Of a stretch of 52,148 nt of DNA, positions 38,298 to 45,797 are shown piece by piece. The DNA lies in NCBI GenBank assembly GCA_903959855.1, contig CAJBYR010000157.1:1-52148 (forward strand), given 5' to 3'. The translations under genes and the position numbers were made by a program. Positions within the stretch are counted from its first letter, which is position 1, and each line of letters opens with the position of its first letter. This DNA is from an uncultured beta proteobacterium (GTDB lineage Bacteria > Pseudomonadota > Gammaproteobacteria > Burkholderiales > Rhodocyclaceae). Below the pieces are notes generated by a model. It did not search any database. It was not told the origin of the DNA and worked only from the letters and a program-made list of their open reading frames with translations.

Positions 38298-38349
38298 GTG
38301 GACAAGGTGTGGAAATGCTGTGGGTAAGCTGTGCAGAAGTGGTGGAATA
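38295..38349 (-). repeat. Five tandem 11-base repeats resembling DnaA boxes
   Basis: Read on the minus strand, five 9-mers begin exactly 11 bases apart at 38349, 38338, 38327, 38316 and 38305: TATTCCACC, TTCTGCACA, TTACCCACA, ATTTCCACA and TTGTCCACT. Against the DnaA box TTATCCACA they match 6, 7, 8, 7 and 7 of 9 positions, all in the same direction. The array fills the gap between the upstream gene's stop and the dnaB -35. Same-direction boxes with a two-base gap are the arrangement that lets DnaA-ATP bind cooperatively at oriC. Confidence 0.55.
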
Positions 38350-38352
38350 CGT

Positions 38353-40170
38353 TCAGTTCACAGCGGGACGGTATTCGGGAATACGGTACCGGAGTCCGTC
38401 CTTTACTTCCGACTCGTCGCGGACATGCTGCGCCAACCAGATTTCCAGCTCGTGGAGCCAGGCAGCGTCAGGTATCGCCGAAGGTTTAGCGATCCGAAGT
38501 TTGGGATGCGGTGTCGGCAACGTCGCCTCGCCATCTGCCAGCAATTCTTCATAGAGTTTTTCGCCAGGACGAAGCCCAGTGAACTCGATCCGAATATCTT
38601 CGTCGCTGAAACCCGAAAGGCGAATCATGTCGCGCGCAAGATCGACGATCCGAACCGGTTCCCCCATATCGAGCACAAAGACCCGACTCGCTTCGGCATC
38701 GCGCATCGCCATCAGGCCCGCCTGCAGAACCAACTGTGCGGCTTCTGGAATCAGCATGAAATAGCGAATGATCTCGGGGTGGGTCACCGTGACCGGACCT
38801 CCCCGCGCAATCTGTTCGCGAAACAGTGGAATCACGCTACCCGAGGACCCCAATACATTCCCGAAGCGGACCATCACGAAGCGCGTGGACTGCGTTTGGC
38901 TCTGCACTGCCTGGCAAACGATCTCGGCCAAGCGCTTGCTGGCGCCCATGACATTGGTCGGATTGACTGCCTTGTCGGTCGAGATGAGAACGAACTCCCC
39001 CACTCCGGCAGCGATGGCCGCACGCGCGACGGTCAAGGTACCCTGAACATTGTTTTTCACCGCCTCCCACGCATTGGCGGACTCCATCAGCGGAACATGT
39101 TTGTAGGCCGCCGCATGAAAGACCACGTGGGGTTGATAGGCTGAAAAAATCACCTGCATGCGACTGGCATCCTTGACGTCCGCAATGATGCACGTCACCG
39201 GCCGGTCGGCGAACTCCTGCCCGATGGTATAGAGCGCAAACTCAGACTGCTCGACGAAAATCATTCTGCCTGGATGGAAGCGCGCGATCTGACGGCATAG
39301 CTCCGCGCCTATGGAGCCGCCGGCGCCGGTTACCAAGACGGTTTTGCCAAGAAGCAGTTCCGCCAGTCCAGCTTCGTCAAGTTCCACACGATCGCGGCCG
39401 AGCAGATCCTCCAGTTCGACTTTGCGAATGGCGGAAATGGCCACACGACCGGTAAGCAGATCGTCAAGCGTAGGAACCGTCATCGCTGCAAGCCCGGCGT
39501 ACGCGATCGCTTCCGCAACCCGGCGCCGCTCCGCGACCGACGCTGTAGGCATCGCAACGATCGCCGAACGCGCTTCGGATCGCTTTGCGTAGGCGCGAAT
39601 GTCATCTATCCCGCCAAGGATCGCAACGCCGCCCAACTGGCGCCCTGCCTGGCCCGCCCCAGGCTCGACGATACCGACCACGCGCCAAACCTGACTGGCT
39701 TCCAATTCCTTGATCAGGCGCATCGCCATCTCACCACTGCCAACAATCAGCACAGGCGTGCCTACGCCGGTTCGACGCAGGAAGAGATGGCCATCTTTCC
39801 ATGCGCGGTAGGTGAAGCGCCCGCCCCCCATCAGCAGAACCAGAAGCAGCGGGCTGAGAATGAACACCGAACGCGGCACCAGCGAATGCTGGGCCATGAC
39901 CAGAGCAGCAGGCGTTGCCAACCCGGCGACGCCGCTCGCCAACAAGATGCGCTTGAGATCGGGAACGCTGGCGAATCGCCATATCCCTCGATAGAGACCG
40001 AAGGCATAGAACACGACACCCTGAACCGGCGCAACGATCCAAAGCGACGACCACATCGACATACGGAACTCGACAGGTATGTCGAGGTTGAAGCGAAGCC
40101 AGTACGCACCGAGCCAGGCGAGGACAACCATTGCCAGGTCATTGAGGAATATCAGAATAGCGCGATTCAT
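38353..40170 (-). CDS. Membrane nucleoside-diphosphate sugar 4,6-dehydratase, WbpM/CapD/PglF-like
   Basis: A 605-residue protein. The N-terminal part has four predicted membrane spans (LIFLNDLAMVVLAWLGAYWLRF, LWIVAPVQGVVFYAFGLY, ILLASGVAGLATPAALVM, SVFILSPLLLVLLMGG). A CoA-binding-like Rossmann domain (TPVLIVGSGEMAMRLIKEL) follows, then the SDR domain with KTVLVTGAGGSIGAELCRQI at about 285 and catalytic STDKAVNPTNVMGASKR. In this group Met replaces the usual SDR Tyr (NPTNVMGASK), as seen here. The enzyme makes UDP-4-keto-6-deoxy-hexosamine for O-antigen or capsule. ATGA overlap with the WecA-like gene. Confidence 0.92.
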   Translation of the reverse strand: MNRAILIFLNDLAMVVLAWLGAYWLRFNLDIPVEFRMSMWSSLWIVAPVQGVVFYAFGLYRGIWRFASVPDLKRILLASGVAGLATPAALVMAQHSLVPRSVFILSPLLLVLLMGGGRFTYRAWKDGHLFLRRTGVGTPVLIVGSGEMAMRLIKELEASQVWRVVGIVEPGAGQAGRQLGGVAILGGIDDIRAYAKRSEARSAIVAMPTASVAERRRVAEAIAYAGLAAMTVPTLDDLLTGRVAISAIRKVELEDLLGRDRVELDEAGLAELLLGKTVLVTGAGGSIGAELCRQIARFHPGRMIFVEQSEFALYTIGQEFADRPVTCIIADVKDASRMQVIFSAYQPHVVFHAAAYKHVPLMESANAWEAVKNNVQGTLTVARAAIAAGVGEFVLISTDKAVNPTNVMGASKRLAEIVCQAVQSQTQSTRFVMVRFGNVLGSSGSVIPLFREQIARGGPVTVTHPEIIRYFMLIPEAAQLVLQAGLMAMRDAEASRVFVLDMGEPVRIVDLARDMIRLSGFSDEDIRIEFTGLRPGEKLYEELLADGEATLPTPHPKLRIAKPSAIPDAAWLHELEIWLAQHVRDESEVKDGLRYRIPEYRPAVN

Positions 40171-41132
40171 GCCGACATCCCGGAAGCAGCCCAGCACCGA
40201 TCAATCCACACCATCAGCGTCACATGGACTCCAATACAGACCAGTACACCGACCGTCTGCCAAACGGCCGACTCGGTCAAAAGCAGCAAGCCCAGCCCGC
40301 CGCTGGCGCACATCAAACTGTATTCAGCCAATGCCAAGCGCCGGTGCGACCAACCCATTCGTACTAGGCGCTGGTAGTAATGCTGACGATGTGCCGCCCA
40401 CACCATTTCCCGCCGCACCATTCGTTTCAAGAGTGTCACCGTAGCATCAATCACAAAGGGAGCGAAGACCAGCAGTGGAAACCACAAGGGCCATTGCCCA
40501 CGCGCCACACCGGCAAACGAGAGCGCGCCCGCAAGGAACCCGAGAGGAATCGAGCCGGCGTCACCGAGAAAAACGCGGGCCGGATCGAAGTTGTAGCGCA
40601 GAAAACCCAGCGCGGCACCCATCGTCGCACAGACCAATACCGCTTCTCCGGATGCAAGCCCGAGGACGCCAAAGCCAATCACGGTCATGCCGCCCGCCAA
40701 CCCGTTGGTGCCATCCATGAAGTTATAGAGATTGGTCATCCAGGTCATTGCGAAAGCACCGGCCAACGCCAAGGGTGAAACTCCTGCGACCCACACGGCG
40801 AATCCCACGGCAACTGCGAAATGGGTACCAAATCGCAGGCTTGCAGGCAGGCCTTGCCAGTCATCGACGATCGAGAGCATGAACAGAAGGCCCGCCAGCG
40901 CCAATAGCGCCAGGACCAATGGATTCCAGACACCCGAGATCAATACCGCCAGGACGATTCCGGGAAACATCGCCAAGCCGCCAATGCGAGGCGTCGGTCG
41001 CTGATGCAAGGAACGCTGGTTCGGCCGATCCAAGGGCAAGACGTCCGAGCGCCGCAACAGCAGATCAAGAAACAACGACGTTGCCAGCGCGGCTATCAGC
41101 AGGGAAATCGTATTCTGAAAGGTCGGATTCAC
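40167..41132 (-). CDS. WecA/WbpL-like undecaprenyl-phosphate sugar-phosphate transferase, GTG start
   Basis: A 321-residue polytopic glycosyltransferase family 4 member (MraY/WecA superfamily) that would load the first sugar onto undecaprenyl phosphate. Motifs: PNQRSLHQRPTPRIGGLAMFPG near residue 38, SIVDDWQGLP, NLYNFMDGTNGLAGG, RVFLGDAGSIPLGFLAGAL and the cytosolic AHRQHYYQRLVRMGWSHRR. Ten or so hydrophobic segments are visible. The GTG start overlaps the stop of a truncated upstream frame (GTGA). With the WbpM-like gene it would start O-antigen or exopolysaccharide synthesis. Confidence 0.92.
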   Translation of the reverse strand: MNPTFQNTISLLIAALATSLFLDLLLRRSDVLPLDRPNQRSLHQRPTPRIGGLAMFPGIVLAVLISGVWNPLVLALLALAGLLFMLSIVDDWQGLPASLRFGTHFAVAVGFAVWVAGVSPLALAGAFAMTWMTNLYNFMDGTNGLAGGMTVIGFGVLGLASGEAVLVCATMGAALGFLRYNFDPARVFLGDAGSIPLGFLAGALSFAGVARGQWPLWFPLLVFAPFVIDATVTLLKRMVRREMVWAAHRQHYYQRLVRMGWSHRRLALAEYSLMCASGGLGLLLLTESAVWQTVGVLVCIGVHVTLMVWIDRCWAASGMSA

Positions 41133-41287
41133 TGAAAGCGACGTTGCCGCACCGTCAGGGCAATCCGCCCCAGCCGCCGCGCGACGAAATTGTCCTTATC
41201 ATACAGCAGCAAACCGCCACCCCACCAGGCTTCGCCGATGGATGCCCCGGGATTTTGAGGCGGCCTCGGAGCACTTGATTCGCACTG
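41129..41287 (-). pseudogene. 3' remnant of a lost gene upstream of the WecA-like gene
   Basis: A minus-strand frame of 52 sense codons runs from an in-frame TGA (41288-41290) to a TGA whose bases overlap the GTG of the WecA-like gene. It has no ATG or GTG start and no usable ribosome-binding site. The last 34 residues (GEAWWGGGLLLYDKDNFVAR, then RLGRIALTVRQRRFQ) look like a real protein C-terminus. The GTGA junction is what a coupled operon partner would leave. I read it as the tail of a deleted gene, perhaps a glycosyltransferase, but cannot name the family. Confidence 0.5.
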
Positions 41288-41384
41288 TCAGAGCCTGAGG
41301 AGACGCGTCACCTGCTTTTGGAAATCCGTCCTGCGTGGCAGGCGACGCGCCTACGCTGACGATCGTAGCTGCCCGAGGTTCGAC

Positions 41385-41420
41385 AAAAAAAAGGCCACCA
41401 GCTTTCACCGGCGGCCTTTT
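41385..41420 (-). terminator. Rho-independent terminator of the rpsF-rplI operon
   Basis: On the minus strand a GC-rich stem (GGCCGCC...GGTGGCC, loop around GGTGAAAGCT) is followed by eight T residues. It begins 15 bases after the rplI stop. This is a strong terminator. The bases between it and the remnant at 41287 hold no supported gene. Confidence 0.88.
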
Positions 41421-41435
41421 CCATGTTCGTGCCGA

Positions 41436-41885
41436 TTACTGCTCGCCGAGCACGGATACCGTGACGCTGGCAAATACGTCGCTGTGCAGCGCGATCTGCA
41501 CATGCGTATCGCCGATCGTCTTGAGCGGGCCGTCCGGAAGCCGGACGGCGCCCTTGTCGACCTTGAAACCCTGGGCTTCCAGCGCGTCGAGAATGTCGTG
41601 GGCCGACACGGAACCGAACAGGCGGCCATCGACGCCCGTCTTGCGCTTGATCTGGACCATCAGGCCTTCAAGCTTCTCGGCCTGGGCCTGGGCAGCAGCC
41701 ACGGCTTCCGCCTGGACTCGCTCAAGTTCTGCGCGCTTTTCTTCGAAGATCTTGCGGTTGGCGTCCGTCGCACGCTTGGCCTTGCCTTGCGGGATCAGGA
41801 AATTGCGGGCATAGCCATCCTTGACCTTGACCACGTCACCGAGGCCGCCGAGATTCACCACTTTTTCCATCAAAATGATTTGCAT
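41436..41885 (-). CDS. rplI: 50S ribosomal protein L9
   Basis: A 149-residue L9 with the universal N-terminal domain [40 protein letters not shown], a long central helix and the C-terminal domain ([16 protein letters not shown]). Last gene of the rpsF-priB-rpsR-rplI operon, 14 bases after rpsR, followed by a strong terminator. Confidence 0.97.
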   Translation of the reverse strand: MQIILMEKVVNLGGLGDVVKVKDGYARNFLIPQGKAKRATDANRKIFEEKRAELERVQAEAVAAAQAQAEKLEGLMVQIKRKTGVDGRLFGSVSAHDILDALEAQGFKVDKGAVRLPDGPLKTIGDTHVQIALHSDVFASVTVSVLGEQ

Positions 41886-41899
41886 GGTCTCGTCCTCGC

Positions 41900-42178
41900 T
41901 TACTGGTGCAGGTCGGTGTAGGGCAACAGCGCGAGGAAGCGGGCGCGCTTGATGGCCGTCGACAACTGGCGCTGATAGCCGGTCTTGGTGCCGGTAATGC
42001 GCGCCGGCATGATCTTGGCGTTCTCGGCAACGAAATCCTTGAGGATCTCGACGTCCTTGAAATCAATTTCTTCGATCTTCTCGGCCGTGAAGCGGCAGAA
42101 CTTGCGCCGCTTGAACATGCTGCGGCCCTTGTCGTCCTTGCGCTTAACGCCGGTCTTGCTTTTCGGTTTGAATGCCAT
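41900..42178 (-). CDS. rpsR: 30S ribosomal protein S18
   Basis: A 92-residue S18. The conserved core is [32 protein letters not shown] and [33 protein letters not shown]. It has a longer basic N-terminus ([17 protein letters not shown]) than the 75-residue E. coli protein. ATG at 42178 is preceded by AAGGAAC; the longer open frame runs back into priB and is not needed. The 5' end overlaps priB by 35 bases. Confidence 0.96.
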   Translation of the reverse strand: MAFKPKSKTGVKRKDDKGRSMFKRRKFCRFTAEKIEEIDFKDVEILKDFVAENAKIMPARITGTKTGYQRQLSTAIKRARFLALLPYTDLHQ

Positions 42179-42494
42179 TTTCAGTTCCTTCAACAAATTC
42201 AACTGTATTCACATGCAGTATCGGGCTGCGTCGCTTGAGGCTCCTGGCGGCGAGAAATCCGCTCACCTTGAGATCATCCCCGGTTTTGGCCGCCGTCAGC
42301 ACCTGGGCTGGACGACCTACCGCCACACAAGTCATTTCGCATTCCACTTTTCGCTCAATGTCGGCCTCGACCTGGGTCGACACATGCGAGAGGAGAAATT
42401 CGACGACCGGGAAACCGGCAGGGGTGTGGCGCAAAGCACCACGCTCAAGCAGCCGACCCGACAACTGCGTCAGGTTGCTTTCCCCGGATGCCAT
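42144..42494 (-). CDS. priB: Primosomal replication protein PriB
   Basis: A 116-residue single OB-fold protein of the PriB type, which helps restart stalled forks with PriA and DnaT. Features: [31 protein letters not shown], and [43 protein letters not shown]. It lies in its usual place between rpsF and rpsR. Start and rpsF stop share one base (TGATG), and its 3' end overlaps rpsR. Confidence 0.93.
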   Translation of the reverse strand: MASGESNLTQLSGRLLERGALRHTPAGFPVVEFLLSHVSTQVEADIERKVECEMTCVAVGRPAQVLTAAKTGDDLKVSGFLAARSLKRRSPILHVNTVEFVEGTENGIQTEKQDRR

Positions 42495-42868
42495 CAGGCA
42501 GCCGCAGGTGCCTCCGCCTTGACTTCGCCCTGCGTCAGCGAACGCGACTTCTCTTCCTTCATCATCGGGGACGGCGTCGCTACGGCTTTGCGCATCTTCA
42601 CCGTTAGGTGGCGCAAAACAGCGTCATTGAACTTGAAGGCATGCTCGAGTTCACCCAGGGTCTCACCGTCGCACTCGATGTTCATGAGCACATAGTGAGC
42701 CTTGTGGACCTTCTGGATCGGGTAGGCCATCTGGCGGCGACCCCAGTCCTCGAGGCGATGAATGGCGCCGTTGCGTGCGGTGACCAGCGTCTTGTAACGC
42801 TCGATCATCGCCGGAACCTGCTCCGACTGGTCCGGGTGGACGATAAAAACGATTTCGTAATGGCGCAT
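42494..42868 (-). CDS. rpsF: 30S ribosomal protein S6
   Basis: A 124-residue S6: [65 protein letters not shown], and an acidic/basic C-terminal tail ([21 protein letters not shown]). AAGGAGA lies 6 bases before the ATG at 42868; an open frame upstream is not S6. First gene of the operon. Confidence 0.97.
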   Translation of the reverse strand: MRHYEIVFIVHPDQSEQVPAMIERYKTLVTARNGAIHRLEDWGRRQMAYPIQKVHKAHYVLMNIECDGETLGELEHAFKFNDAVLRHLTVKMRKAVATPSPMMKEEKSRSLTQGEVKAEAPAAA

Positions 42869-42930
42869 GCAATCTCCTTGTGGTTGAGTTTCAGCCCCCC
42901 CGCATGCGTAACGGGTGGAGCAAGGGAAGC
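42869..42930 (-). promoter_or_regulatory. rpsF leader, candidate S6:S18-binding region
   Basis: The predicted 62-base leader contains CCACCCGTTACGCATGCGGG, able to fold as CCCG/CGGG around a loop, followed by a G run and the strong ribosome-binding site. In many bacteria the rpsF leader holds an RNA structure bound by the S6:S18 pair for feedback control, with a conserved CCG. The match here is suggestive only. Confidence 0.3.
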
Positions 42931-42935
42931 CGACG

Positions 42936-42964
42936 ATTATAGCGCGCTGCCATGGGCAAAGCAA
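42936..42964 (-). promoter_or_regulatory. Promoter of the rpsF operon
   Basis: On the minus strand TTGCTT (42959-42964) and a perfect TATAAT (42936-42941) are 17 bases apart. Transcription would start near 42929, about 60 bases before rpsF. Confidence 0.68.
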
Positions 42965-42979
42965 GCCAAAAACAAGGAC

Positions 42980-43156
42980 CTACCCGCAGTACCGCAAGCC
43001 GGAATAGTTGAGCAGCAGTTCGGGCTGCGTGTAGGCGGCAAAGGCAAGCGCGGCCAGGAGTGCCGCCAGCGCCAGGGCAAGCGATCGCCAGACTCGCAAG
43101 GACGCCGGCGACGATGGCGAGGCGACGGCGGGAACGGCCGATGGCGTGGAATCCAT
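42980..43156 (-). CDS. Small membrane-anchored protein, 58 residues
   Basis: A 58-residue ORF: a Pro/Ser/Ala-rich N-terminus (MDSTPSAVPAVASPSSPASL), one strongly hydrophobic segment (LALALAALLAALAFAAY) and a C-terminal tail TQPELLLNYSGLRYCG. It lies 38 bases after the RluF-like gene and just before the rpsF promoter, both on the same strand. The tail resembles short uncharacterised betaproteobacterial proteins as I remember them. The ribosome-binding site is weak; function unknown. Confidence 0.5.
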   Translation of the reverse strand: MDSTPSAVPAVASPSSPASLRVWRSLALALAALLAALAFAAYTQPELLLNYSGLRYCG

Positions 43157-43194
43157 TGCGCCATGTTCCGCACGCCTGGCAGACGAGTCAAGTC

Positions 43195-43929
43195 TCAAAA
43201 GCGCTCGCCTTCGCGCAGAAAGCGCCACTGCCCCGGGGGCAGGTCGCCCAGGCGTACGTTGCCGATGCGCAACCGTTTCAGGCCGGTGACACGCAACCCT
43301 ACCTGTTCACACATGCGACGGATCTGCCGCTTGCGGCCTTCCTTGAGCACAAAGCGTAACTGCTCGGAATTGGCCCAGGCCACCTGCGCCGGCCGAAGCT
43401 GCTTGCCGTCGAGTTCGAGCCCATGGTTCAGCAGCGCCAGTCCGCGCACGTCCAGGGCACCTTCGACGCGCACCAGATATTCTTTTTCCACTTGCGAATC
43501 GTCGCCGATCAACTGACGGGCCACGCGCCCATCCTGGGTCAGAACCAGAAGTCCCGTCGAATCGATGTCGAGGCGCCCTGCCGGTGCAAGCCCCTTGAGG
43601 TGACCCGGCTGGAAACGTTGCGGGTCCGAGGGCACCTGTGTCTTGGAGGAAATCAAGGATGCGGCAGGCTGATGACCGTCCTCGGCCTGACCGGAAACAT
43701 AGCCCATCGGCTTGTGCAGCAGTATCGTCGCCTGTCGCGCCTGGGTCGCCCGGGCTTCCGGCGCAAGGGTAATCACCGCATCAGGGGCGGCGCGAGTACC
43801 CAGTTGGTTCACCCGCTGACCATCAACGAAAACCAGCCCGCGCTCAATGTATGCGTCCGCCTCGCGCCGCGAGCACAACCCTCGTTCGGCCAGCAGTTTG
43901 GAAACCCGGATACCCTGCGTATCATCCAT
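43195..43929 (-). CDS. rluF: RluF-like rRNA/tRNA pseudouridine synthase
   Basis: A 244-residue S4-domain pseudouridine synthase. S4 domain: [38 protein letters not shown] at about 7-44; catalytic Asp in [48 protein letters not shown] near the C-terminus. The [16 protein letters not shown] ending and order match RluF, which modifies 23S rRNA U2604, better than RluB. A second such enzyme (rluB) is at 1556-2671. ATG at 43929 is 24 bases from the divergent rlmJ start. Confidence 0.87.
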   Translation of the reverse strand: MDDTQGIRVSKLLAERGLCSRREADAYIERGLVFVDGQRVNQLGTRAAPDAVITLAPEARATQARQATILLHKPMGYVSGQAEDGHQPAASLISSKTQVPSDPQRFQPGHLKGLAPAGRLDIDSTGLLVLTQDGRVARQLIGDDSQVEKEYLVRVEGALDVRGLALLNHGLELDGKQLRPAQVAWANSEQLRFVLKEGRKRQIRRMCEQVGLRVTGLKRLRIGNVRLGDLPPGQWRFLREGERF

Positions 43930-43953
43930 GGCTACAGATTCTATCCTCCGACC

Positions 43954-44820
43954 ATGCTCAGCTACCGCCACGCCTTCCACGCCGGGAACCACGCCGACAT
44001 CCTCAAGCATCTGGTGCTGACACTCTGTCTGAAGCACATGAATGCCAAGGACAAGCCCTGGCTGCTGCTGGACACCCATGCTGGGGCCGGCTTGTACGCC
44101 ATCGACTCCGAGCCGGCGAAGAAAACCGGGGAATACATCGAGGGCATCGCCCGGCTGTGGAATCGCAGCGATTTTCCGTCATCGATGGCCCCCTACATGG
44201 CCGCGCTACAAGCCTGCAACGGGGGCAGCAAGTTGCGCTACTACCCGGGTTCCCCCTGGCTGGCGGCACACCTGGCGCGTGGAATCGACAGTCTGCGTTT
44301 CTGCGAACTGCATTCCACTGACTTCGCCCTGCTGCGCCGCGAGTTCAAGGACGAGGGGCGCCGGGTCAAGGTCGAGCAGGCGGACGGCTTCGAGGCAATG
44401 AAGGCGGCCCTGCCGCCGCCCTCTCGACGCGGGATCGTGTTGATCGACCCCTCCTACGAAATCAAAAGTGATTACCCAAAAGTGGTGTCCGCGATCAAGG
44501 ATGGTCTCAAGCGCTTTGCCACCGGAACCTATGTGGTCTGGCTCCCTTTCCTGCCCAGCATTGAAGCGCGCAGCCTTCCCGAAAAGCTCAAGAAGCTACA
44601 GGCCGACTGGATCTACGCCGGGCTCAGCGTGCGCGGACCGGCAACCAAAGGGCATGGCATGAGCGGCAGCGCGATATTCGTGATCAATCCGCCTTGGACT
44701 CTGAAATCGGATCTGGAAGCCAGCCTGCCCTGGCTGGCTCACGTTCTGGCGCTGGACGACAAGGCGGGATGGAGTGTGCAGGTGTCCGCAGGTGAATCTG
44801 CACAGGCTGTCGACCGCTGA
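43954..44820 (+). CDS. rlmJ: 23S rRNA (adenine2030-N6)-methyltransferase RlmJ
   Basis: A 288-residue methyltransferase. The N-terminus [22 protein letters not shown] is diagnostic of Rlm[13 protein letters not shown] is the SAM-binding motif and [17 protein letters not shown] is the catalytic DPPY-type motif, here DPSY. Length matches the family (280). A frame open far upstream is only the antisense of rluF. The start lies 24 bases from the divergent rluF start, so their promoters must overlap each other's 5' coding ends. Confidence 0.94.
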   Translation: MLSYRHAFHAGNHADILKHLVLTLCLKHMNAKDKPWLLLDTHAGAGLYAIDSEPAKKTGEYIEGIARLWNRSDFPSSMAPYMAALQACNGGSKLRYYPGSPWLAAHLARGIDSLRFCELHSTDFALLRREFKDEGRRVKVEQADGFEAMKAALPPPSRRGIVLIDPSYEIKSDYPKVVSAIKDGLKRFATGTYVVWLPFLPSIEARSLPEKLKKLQADWIYAGLSVRGPATKGHGMSGSAIFVINPPWTLKSDLEASLPWLAHVLALDDKAGWSVQVSAGESAQAVDR

Positions 44821-44936
44821 CGTAGCGTATCCGGGCACTGAACGGCAGGACCAAGCGATGGCGCCAGCGTATCCGGTTGCGGACGGAAGCGAATCCCGCA
44901 TTCCATTTTGGGGAGCGTCGTAGTATCTTCACGACA

Positions 44937-44952
44937 GGTACCTTGAGGTACC
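44937..44952 (+). promoter_or_regulatory. Hairpin in the leader of the partner-switch genes
   Basis: GGTACC-TTGA-GGTACC forms a 6-base-pair stem with a four-base loop, 40 bases before the STAS gene. It could be an operator (two copies of GGTACC) or an RNA hairpin. The 171-base gap 44821-44991 also holds a direct repeat AGCGTATCCGG (44824-44834 and 44866-44876); I see no clear promoter. Confidence 0.3.
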
Positions 44953-44991
44953 GCACAACAAAATCAATTTCGCCTAGCGAGGGGAACATTC

Positions 44992-45336
44992 ATGGCAAGT
45001 ATCGGCAGCAAGGACCTTTCCGAAAGACTCCGCGTCATCACCTTGGTTGATCGCATGGATGTTCCGGGCACAGAACGAATCGAAGGCAAGCTCGCCGAAC
45101 TGACCCAGGGCAACCGCAATGTCATCGTCGACCTTCGGGAAGTGACTTTTCTTTCCTCGGTCGGCATCCGGGCACTGGTTGCCAATGGCAAAGCGCTCAA
45201 GGGTGCCGGTGGCAAGATGGTGCTCGTTGTCGGGGAAAATGCCGCCGTAACCAAGACGCTGAAAACCACGGTCACCGACGCCCTGCTGCCGGTTTTCACC
45301 AGCCACGATCTGGCAATGGCGTCCTTGCCATCCTGA
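44992..45336 (+). CDS. STAS-domain anti-sigma factor antagonist
   Basis: A 114-residue stand-alone STAS protein of the SpoIIAA/RsbV type. The conserved phospho-acceptor loop is VTFLSSVGIRALVANGKALK at about 50-70 with adjacent serines, within RNVIVDLREVTFLSS. In partner switching the unphosphorylated form captures the kinase. The next two genes encode a matching HATPase kinase and a PP2C phosphatase, so a three-part switch is complete; no sigma factor is nearby. GAGGGG lies about 9 bases before ATG. Confidence 0.92.
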   Translation: MASIGSKDLSERLRVITLVDRMDVPGTERIEGKLAELTQGNRNVIVDLREVTFLSSVGIRALVANGKALKGAGGKMVLVVGENAAVTKTLKTTVTDALLPVFTSHDLAMASLPS

Positions 45337-45343
45337 ACAGGCA

Positions 45344-45793
45344 ATGCAACCGCAGTCGGGCGAGGTCGAGGAAGCGCTCTCGATCAGCGCTGAAGCCTGC
45401 GAGTTCGCGCGGGCCTCAGCCTGGCTTGAATCCATTTGCAACGCGCGTGACGTGCCGGTCGACGAGCGCTACAAGCTCGATATTTGCATGAACGAGGCCC
45501 TGGCCAACGTGATTTCTCACGGCGGCCCGGCCGCCATTGAAAATCCGATACTCCTGACGCTGACCATGACAGGAAGCCGGGCCTCGGGTGTCGCCAGCCT
45601 GGCGCTCCATGCGACCGGCGTACCCTTCGACCCCACCCTTCACCAGACACGCCCCGCGCCGCAGACACTCGAAGAGGCCGAACCCGGGGGCTTGGGGGTA
45701 CTGATGATGCGCGCCAATGCCGATCACATTGCTTACGAACGGCGGGGTGATTTCAACTGTACGAGCTTCCTGGTACGCTGGGGCGTTGCATAG
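45344..45793 (+). CDS. Anti-sigma-factor-like HATPase (RsbW/SpoIIAB type)
   Basis: A 149-residue GHKL ATPase. The N box is YKLDICMNEALANVISHGGP at about 46-65; the G-box region is AEPGGLGVLMMRANADHIAY. Such proteins phosphorylate the STAS partner and hold a sigma factor or other output protein. It begins 7 bases after the STAS gene. No sigma factor gene is in the window, so the output may be a distant gene or another protein, as in betaproteobacterial and other non-Firmicute partner switches. Confidence 0.9.
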   Translation: MQPQSGEVEEALSISAEACEFARASAWLESICNARDVPVDERYKLDICMNEALANVISHGGPAAIENPILLTLTMTGSRASGVASLALHATGVPFDPTLHQTRPAPQTLEEAEPGGLGVLMMRANADHIAYERRGDFNCTSFLVRWGVA

Positions 45794-45797
45794 GGTG

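Noticed and set aside
41199-41408. 69-codon minus-strand frame upstream of the WecA-like gene
   Set aside because: It begins in the terminator hairpin region and is in a different frame from the GTGA-coupled remnant, which is better supported.
44824-44876. Direct repeat AGCGTATCCGG twice, 42 bases apart
   Set aside because: Eleven bases repeated once after rlmJ may be chance; no symmetry or link to a promoter was seen.
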